From Planctomycetota bacterium (lineage in GTDB: Bacteria; Planctomycetota; Phycisphaerae; FEN-1346): a DNA stretch of 7,190 nucleotides. Numbering within the stretch: position 1 is the stretch's first letter; each line of letters starts with the position of its first letter. The notes beneath the pieces were generated by a model that was given only the letters and a program-made list of their open reading frames with translations, ran no database searches and had not been told where the DNA came from. This document shows, piece by piece, positions 4,147-7,190 of the stretch. The translations under genes were made by a program, and so were the position numbers. The stretch is from NCBI GenBank assembly GCA_026386995.1, contig JAPLMO010000499.1:1-7190 (forward strand), written 5' to 3'.

Positions 4147-6900
4147 ATGGCTAAGGCCAGGAAGTACGTCTACTTCTTCGGCGCCGGCAAGGCCGACGGC
4201 CGCGCCGGCATGAAGGAACTCCTCGGCGGCAAGGGCGCAAACCTCGCCGAGATGGTCAGCCTCGGCATTCCGGTCCCGGCCGGCTTCACGATCACGACCG
4301 AGGTCTGCACCGCTTACTACGAGAACCGCCGCAAGTATCCGAAAGAACTCAAGGCCCAGGCCGACGCCGCGCTCGCGCGGGTCGAGAAGATCATGGCCAA
4401 GGGCCTCGGCGACCCGGCCAACCCGCTGCTGGTCTCCTGCCGCTCGGGCGCCCGCGCGTCGATGCCCGGCATGATGGAGACGGTGCTGAACATCGGCCTG
4501 ACGACCGAGACGATCCCCGGCGTGATCGCCCTGACGCAGAACCCGCGGTTCGTCTGGGACGCTTATCGCCGGCTCATCATGATGTATAGCGACGTGGTGA
4601 TGGAAAAGGCCGCCGGCATCGAGCCCGCCGAGGACCAGGGCATCCGACGCCAACTCGAACGCATCATGGACCAGGTCAAGCGCCAGGTCAGCGCAAAGAG
4701 CGACACCGACCTTTCGGCCGACCAACTCGAAATGCTCTGCACGCAGTTCCGCGAGAAGGTCAAGGAAGTCCTCGGCAAACCGTTCCCGGACGATGCCCAG
4801 GAGCAGATGTGGGGCGCCATCGGCGCCGTCTTCCAGTCGTGGAACGGCAGGCGAGCCATCTCCTATCGCCGCATCGAAAACATTCCCGATTGGTGGGGCA
4901 CGGCCGTCAACGTCCAAGCCATGGTGTTCGGCAACATGGGCGACGATTCGGCCACGGGCGTCGCCTTCACGCGCAACCCAGCCACGGGCGAGAACGCCTT
5001 CTTCGGCGAGTGGCTAACCAACGCCCAGGGCGAAGACGTGGTCGCCGGAATCCGCACCCCCAACCCGCTCAATGTCTCCACCAAGAGCGAGCACACCGCC
5101 CACCTTGCGAGCCTCGAAGAGGCCATGCCCGAAACGTACAAGCAACTCGTCGGCATCCGCAACCGCCTCGAGAAGCATTACCGCGACATGCAGGACATCG
5201 AGTTCACCATCGAGAAGGGCAAACTCTGGATGCTCCAGACGCGCAACGGCAAGCGGACCGGCCCGGCCGCCGTGCGGATGGCCGTGGAGATGATGCGCGA
5301 GAGGCTCATCACCAAGGAAATCGCCGTCACGCGCGTCACGCCCGCCCAACTCGATGAACTGCTGCACCGCATCCTCGACCCGAAGGCCGAGAAGATCGCC
5401 AGGGTCCTCGCCAAGGGCCTCCCGGCCGGCCCCGGCGGCGCAGCGGGCCGCCTGGTGTTCACGGCCGTCGACGCCGTCGCGTGGGCCGAGCGCGGCGAGC
5501 AGGTCGTCCTCTGCCGCGAAGAAACCAACCCCGAAGACGTTGAGGGCATGCGCGTGGCCGCGGCCATCCTGACCGCCCGCGGCGGCATGACCAGCCATGC
5601 GGCCCTGGTGGCGCGCGGCTGGGGCAAGTGCTGCATCGTCGGTTGCGGCGCCTTGCACGTTGACGCCCGCGCCAAGCACGTCACCGTCAGCGGCCAGACC
5701 CTCCGCGAGGGCGACTGGGTCAGTTGCAACGGTTCCAAGGGCGTGCTGTACCAGGGCAAACTCGACACGGTCGATCCGGACCCCGAGAACCCGCTGCTCG
5801 TTGAGTTTTTGGCGGCGTGCGACAAGGTCCGCAAACTTGGCGTCCGCGCCAACGCCGACAGCCCGCACGATGCCGCCACGGCCCGCAAGTTCGGGGCCGA
5901 GGGCATCGGCTTACTCCGGACCGAGCACATGTTCTACGGCGAAGGCGCCGACGTGCCGCTCTTCAAACTCCGCAAGATGATTCTCTCCAAGACGCCCGCA
6001 GAACGCCGCGCCGCCTGCAACGAACTTTTTCCCCACGTCAAGGCCGACATCAAGGGCACCCTGGCGGCCATGGACGGTTGCCCGGTGACGATCCGCCTCC
6101 TGGACCCGCCGCTGCACGAGTTCGTGCCACAGGGCGAGGCCAAGCAGAAGGAACTCGCCGATTCGCTGGGCATCACGCTTGAGGACGTCCGCAAGCGGGC
6201 CGAGGCCCTGCACGAGTCCAACCCGATGATGGGCCACCGCGGCGTCCGCCTGGGCGTCACGTACCCCGAGGTCAGCGAGATGCAGATTCGCGCGATCCTC
6301 GAGGCCGCCGCCGAACTGCGGGCCGAAGGCAAGAAGGCCATCCCGGAGATCATGATTCCGGTCACCTGCACGGTCGCCGAACTGAAGGACCAGCAGGTCC
6401 TGGTCGAGAAGATCAAGGCCGAGGTCCTCAAGAAGTTCAACCTGAAGAGGCTCGACTTCCTCGTGGGCACGATGATCGAGATTCCGCGGGCGGCCCTGAC
6501 GGCCAACAAGATGGCCGAAGCGGCCGAGTTCTTCTCGTTCGGCACCAACGACCTGACGCAGATGAGTTTCGGCTTCTCACGCGATGACATCGGCTCGTTC
6601 ATGCCCGATTACCTTGCGAAGAAGATTATCGAGGCCGACCCCTTCCAGACGATCGACCAGGAAGGCGTCGGCGAACTCATCAAGGTGGGCATCGAGCGCG
6701 GCCGCATGACCCGGCCGAAGTTGAAGGTCGGCATCTGCGGCGATCACGGCGGCGACCCGGCCTCGATTCACTTCTGCCACAAGGCCGGCATGAATTACGT
6801 CTCCTGTTCGCCGTTCCGCGTGCCGATCGCGCGCCTTGCCGCCGCACAGGCAGCCGTCAAGGACCTTGCCAGGAAGCCGGCGAAAAAACGTAAACGCTAG
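4147..6900 (+). CDS. ppdK: Pyruvate, phosphate dikinase
   Basis: PPDK reversibly converts pyruvate, ATP and Pi to PEP, AMP and PPi, serving gluconeogenesis or PPi-based glycolysis in the cytoplasm. The protein is 917 residues from this start, within the usual range. The N-terminal nucleotide-binding part has YVYFFGAGKADG at the start, GGKGANLAEM (27-36) and CRSGARASMPGMMETVLNIG (RSGA at 99-102). The central swivelling domain carries the phosphorylated histidine in GGMTSHAALVARGWGKCC (His484, with the preceding regulatory-type Thr482). The C-terminal PEP/pyruvate barrel has LLRTEHMF, NPMMGHRGVRLG, GTNDLTQ (799-805) and GICGDHGGDP with the catalytic Cys864. It ends in a Lys/Arg-rich tail, KKRKR. 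An alternative ATG at 4105 would add 14 residues unlike the family. The gene has its own likely promoter and a leader hairpin. Confidence 0.97.
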   Translation: MAKARKYVYFFGAGKADGRAGMKELLGGKGANLAEMVSLGIPVPAGFTITTEVCTAYYENRRKYPKELKAQADAALARVEKIMAKGLGDPANPLLVSCRSGARASMPGMMETVLNIGLTTETIPGVIALTQNPRFVWDAYRRLIMMYSDVVMEKAAGIEPAEDQGIRRQLERIMDQVKRQVSAKSDTDLSADQLEMLCTQFREKVKEVLGKPFPDDAQEQMWGAIGAVFQSWNGRRAISYRRIENIPDWWGTAVNVQAMVFGNMGDDSATGVAFTRNPATGENAFFGEWLTNAQGEDVVAGIRTPNPLNVSTKSEHTAHLASLEEAMPETYKQLVGIRNRLEKHYRDMQDIEFTIEKGKLWMLQTRNGKRTGPAAVRMAVEMMRERLITKEIAVTRVTPAQLDELLHRILDPKAEKIARVLAKGLPAGPGGAAGRLVFTAVDAVAWAERGEQVVLCREETNPEDVEGMRVAAAILTARGGMTSHAALVARGWGKCCIVGCGALHVDARAKHVTVSGQTLREGDWVSCNGSKGVLYQGKLDTVDPDPENPLLVEFLAACDKVRKLGVRANADSPHDAATARKFGAEGIGLLRTEHMFYGEGADVPLFKLRKMILSKTPAERRAACNELFPHVKADIKGTLAAMDGCPVTIRLLDPPLHEFVPQGEAKQKELADSLGITLEDVRKRAEALHESNPMMGHRGVRLGVTYPEVSEMQIRAILEAAAELRAEGKKAIPEIMIPVTCTVAELKDQQVLVEKIKAEVLKKFNLKRLDFLVGTMIEIPRAALTANKMAEAAEFFSFGTNDLTQMSFGFSRDDIGSFMPDYLAKKIIEADPFQTIDQEGVGELIKVGIERGRMTRPKLKVGICGDHGGDPASIHFCHKAGMNYVSCSPFRVPIARLAAAQAAVKDLARKPAKKRKR

Positions 6901-6914
6901 TCCATATACAATGT

Positions 6915-6942
6915 GCGCGGCGGGTCAGGAGACCCGCCGCGC
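6915..6942. terminator. Perfect GC-rich hairpin between converging genes
   Basis: gcgcggcgggtc (6915-6926) pairs perfectly with gacccgccgcgc (6931-6942) around the loop agga. It starts 14 bases after the ppdK stop and lies 25 bases beyond the stop of the converging phosphatase gene, so it could serve both as a bidirectional terminator. Neither side has a T-run, so that role is inferred from position. The stem is identical to the split hairpin behind hppA (427-438 with 589-600). Confidence 0.65.
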
Positions 6943-6967
6943 AAATCGCAATCCTGGCCACGAAGGG

Positions 6968-7189
6968 TCAGTTCTTCGCGGCGTTCTGCTTCAGGACGTC
7001 CACCAGGTTGAGCGAATCCCAGTAGTTGGCGTCCAACTGGCGGTACTCGTCCAGGGCCGTCTCGCAGGTCCAGCCCTCGCGGTGGATGCGCCAGTGGGCC
7101 GCCAGGATGCCCGTCCGCAGGTCGCCCGCGAAACATTTAACGAAAATCGGCGCAGGGCCGGCGTCGGCGGCCGCCAGGAACTGGTCAAG
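6968..7189 (-). CDS. Tyrosine/dual-specificity phosphatase-like protein, C-terminal part (5' end outside window)
   Basis: Reading the - strand from 7189 to the TGA at 6970-6968 gives 73 residues with no stop and no start, so the gene begins beyond the window. The key feature is IFVKCFAGDLRTG (15-27). It fits the phosphate-binding loop Cys-x5-Arg-Thr-Gly of the protein tyrosine phosphatase superfamily (Cys19, Arg25), preceded by a beta-strand and followed by a helix, AAHWRIHREGW, and the segment TCETALDEY typical of DSP-like bacterial members (compare GWS/T-x-E-x-AL-x-E). The residue before the Cys is Lys where the family nearly always has His. The protein ends LVDVLKQNAAKN. The substrate cannot be told; the general acid Asp lies outside the window. 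The family call is good, but DSP versus other PTP subclasses is open. Confidence 0.7.
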   Translation of the reverse strand, partial: LDQFLAAADAGPAPIFVKCFAGDLRTGILAAHWRIHREGWTCETALDEYRQLDANYWDSLNLVDVLKQNAAKN

Positions 7190-7190
7190 A

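Noticed and set aside
3577..4917. 446-codon open frame on the - strand
   Set aside because: It runs antisense across queE, the ppdK promoter and leader, and well-conserved ppdK. Its Ala/Gly/Asp/His-rich sequence matches no family I know. It is a shadow caused by high G+C.
5014..5868. 284-codon open frame on the - strand within ppdK
   Set aside because: It is the complement of a conserved PPDK region, with low-complexity composition and no recognisable domain.
6897..7188. Two - strand open frames with Met starts at the right edge
   Set aside because: They overlap the phosphatase-like frame, which alone shows a recognisable motif (CFAGDLRTG). One runs through the terminal hairpin, and both have Arg/Pro-rich shadow composition.

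Overview
The window carries five genes on the + strand and the tail of a sixth on the - strand. In order they are: the 3' end of a membrane proton/sodium-pumping pyrophosphatase (hppA), the ribosome silencing factor rsfS, arginyl-tRNA synthetase (argS), 7-carboxy-7-deazaguanine synthase (queE), pyruvate phosphate dikinase (ppdK), and, converging from the right edge, the C-terminal part of a tyrosine/dual-specificity phosphatase-like protein. The DNA is G+C rich: lines I counted by hand mostly reach about 58-72%, with one marked dip inside argS. The gene content is housekeeping. My best guess is a Planctomycetota-like bacterium, from the style of PPDK and RsfS and from the many long inverted repeats. 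This is inference and not proven by the window.

The genes sit in the same direction but are separated by gaps of 114-229 bases, so this is not a tight operon, and most of each gap is filled by palindromic repeat DNA. Between hppA and rsfS lies a nested structure: a 139-bp MITE-like palindromic element sits inside an older 28-bp hairpin and is flanked by a 7-bp direct repeat. The same hairpin stem recurs intact behind ppdK. Between rsfS and argS lies a second two-level inverted repeat, then a small double palindrome that runs into the argS start codon. Between argS and queE is an inverted pair of heptanucleotide tandem repeats. Between queE and ppdK are a good sigma70-type promoter and, just downstream of it, an intrinsic-terminator-like hairpin in the predicted ppdK leader.

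The most striking feature is inside queE. A fourth-scale palindromic element of about 150 bp lies within the reading frame without breaking it. It adds about 50 residues containing a duplicated peptide (EKGSGA...APDPF, twice) between the GGEP and IETNG motifs. This resembles in principle the Rickettsia palindromic elements, which are known to insert in frame into genes. Three elements in the window (467-562, 1094-1177, 3471-3618) share one architecture: a long inverted repeat in which each arm is itself a hairpin.

Functionally, ArgRS releases pyrophosphate, PPDK interconverts PPi/ATP/PEP with Pi/AMP/pyruvate, and the membrane pyrophosphatase uses PPi to build an ion gradient. This fits a PPi-economical metabolism, though the genes may be neighbours by chance.
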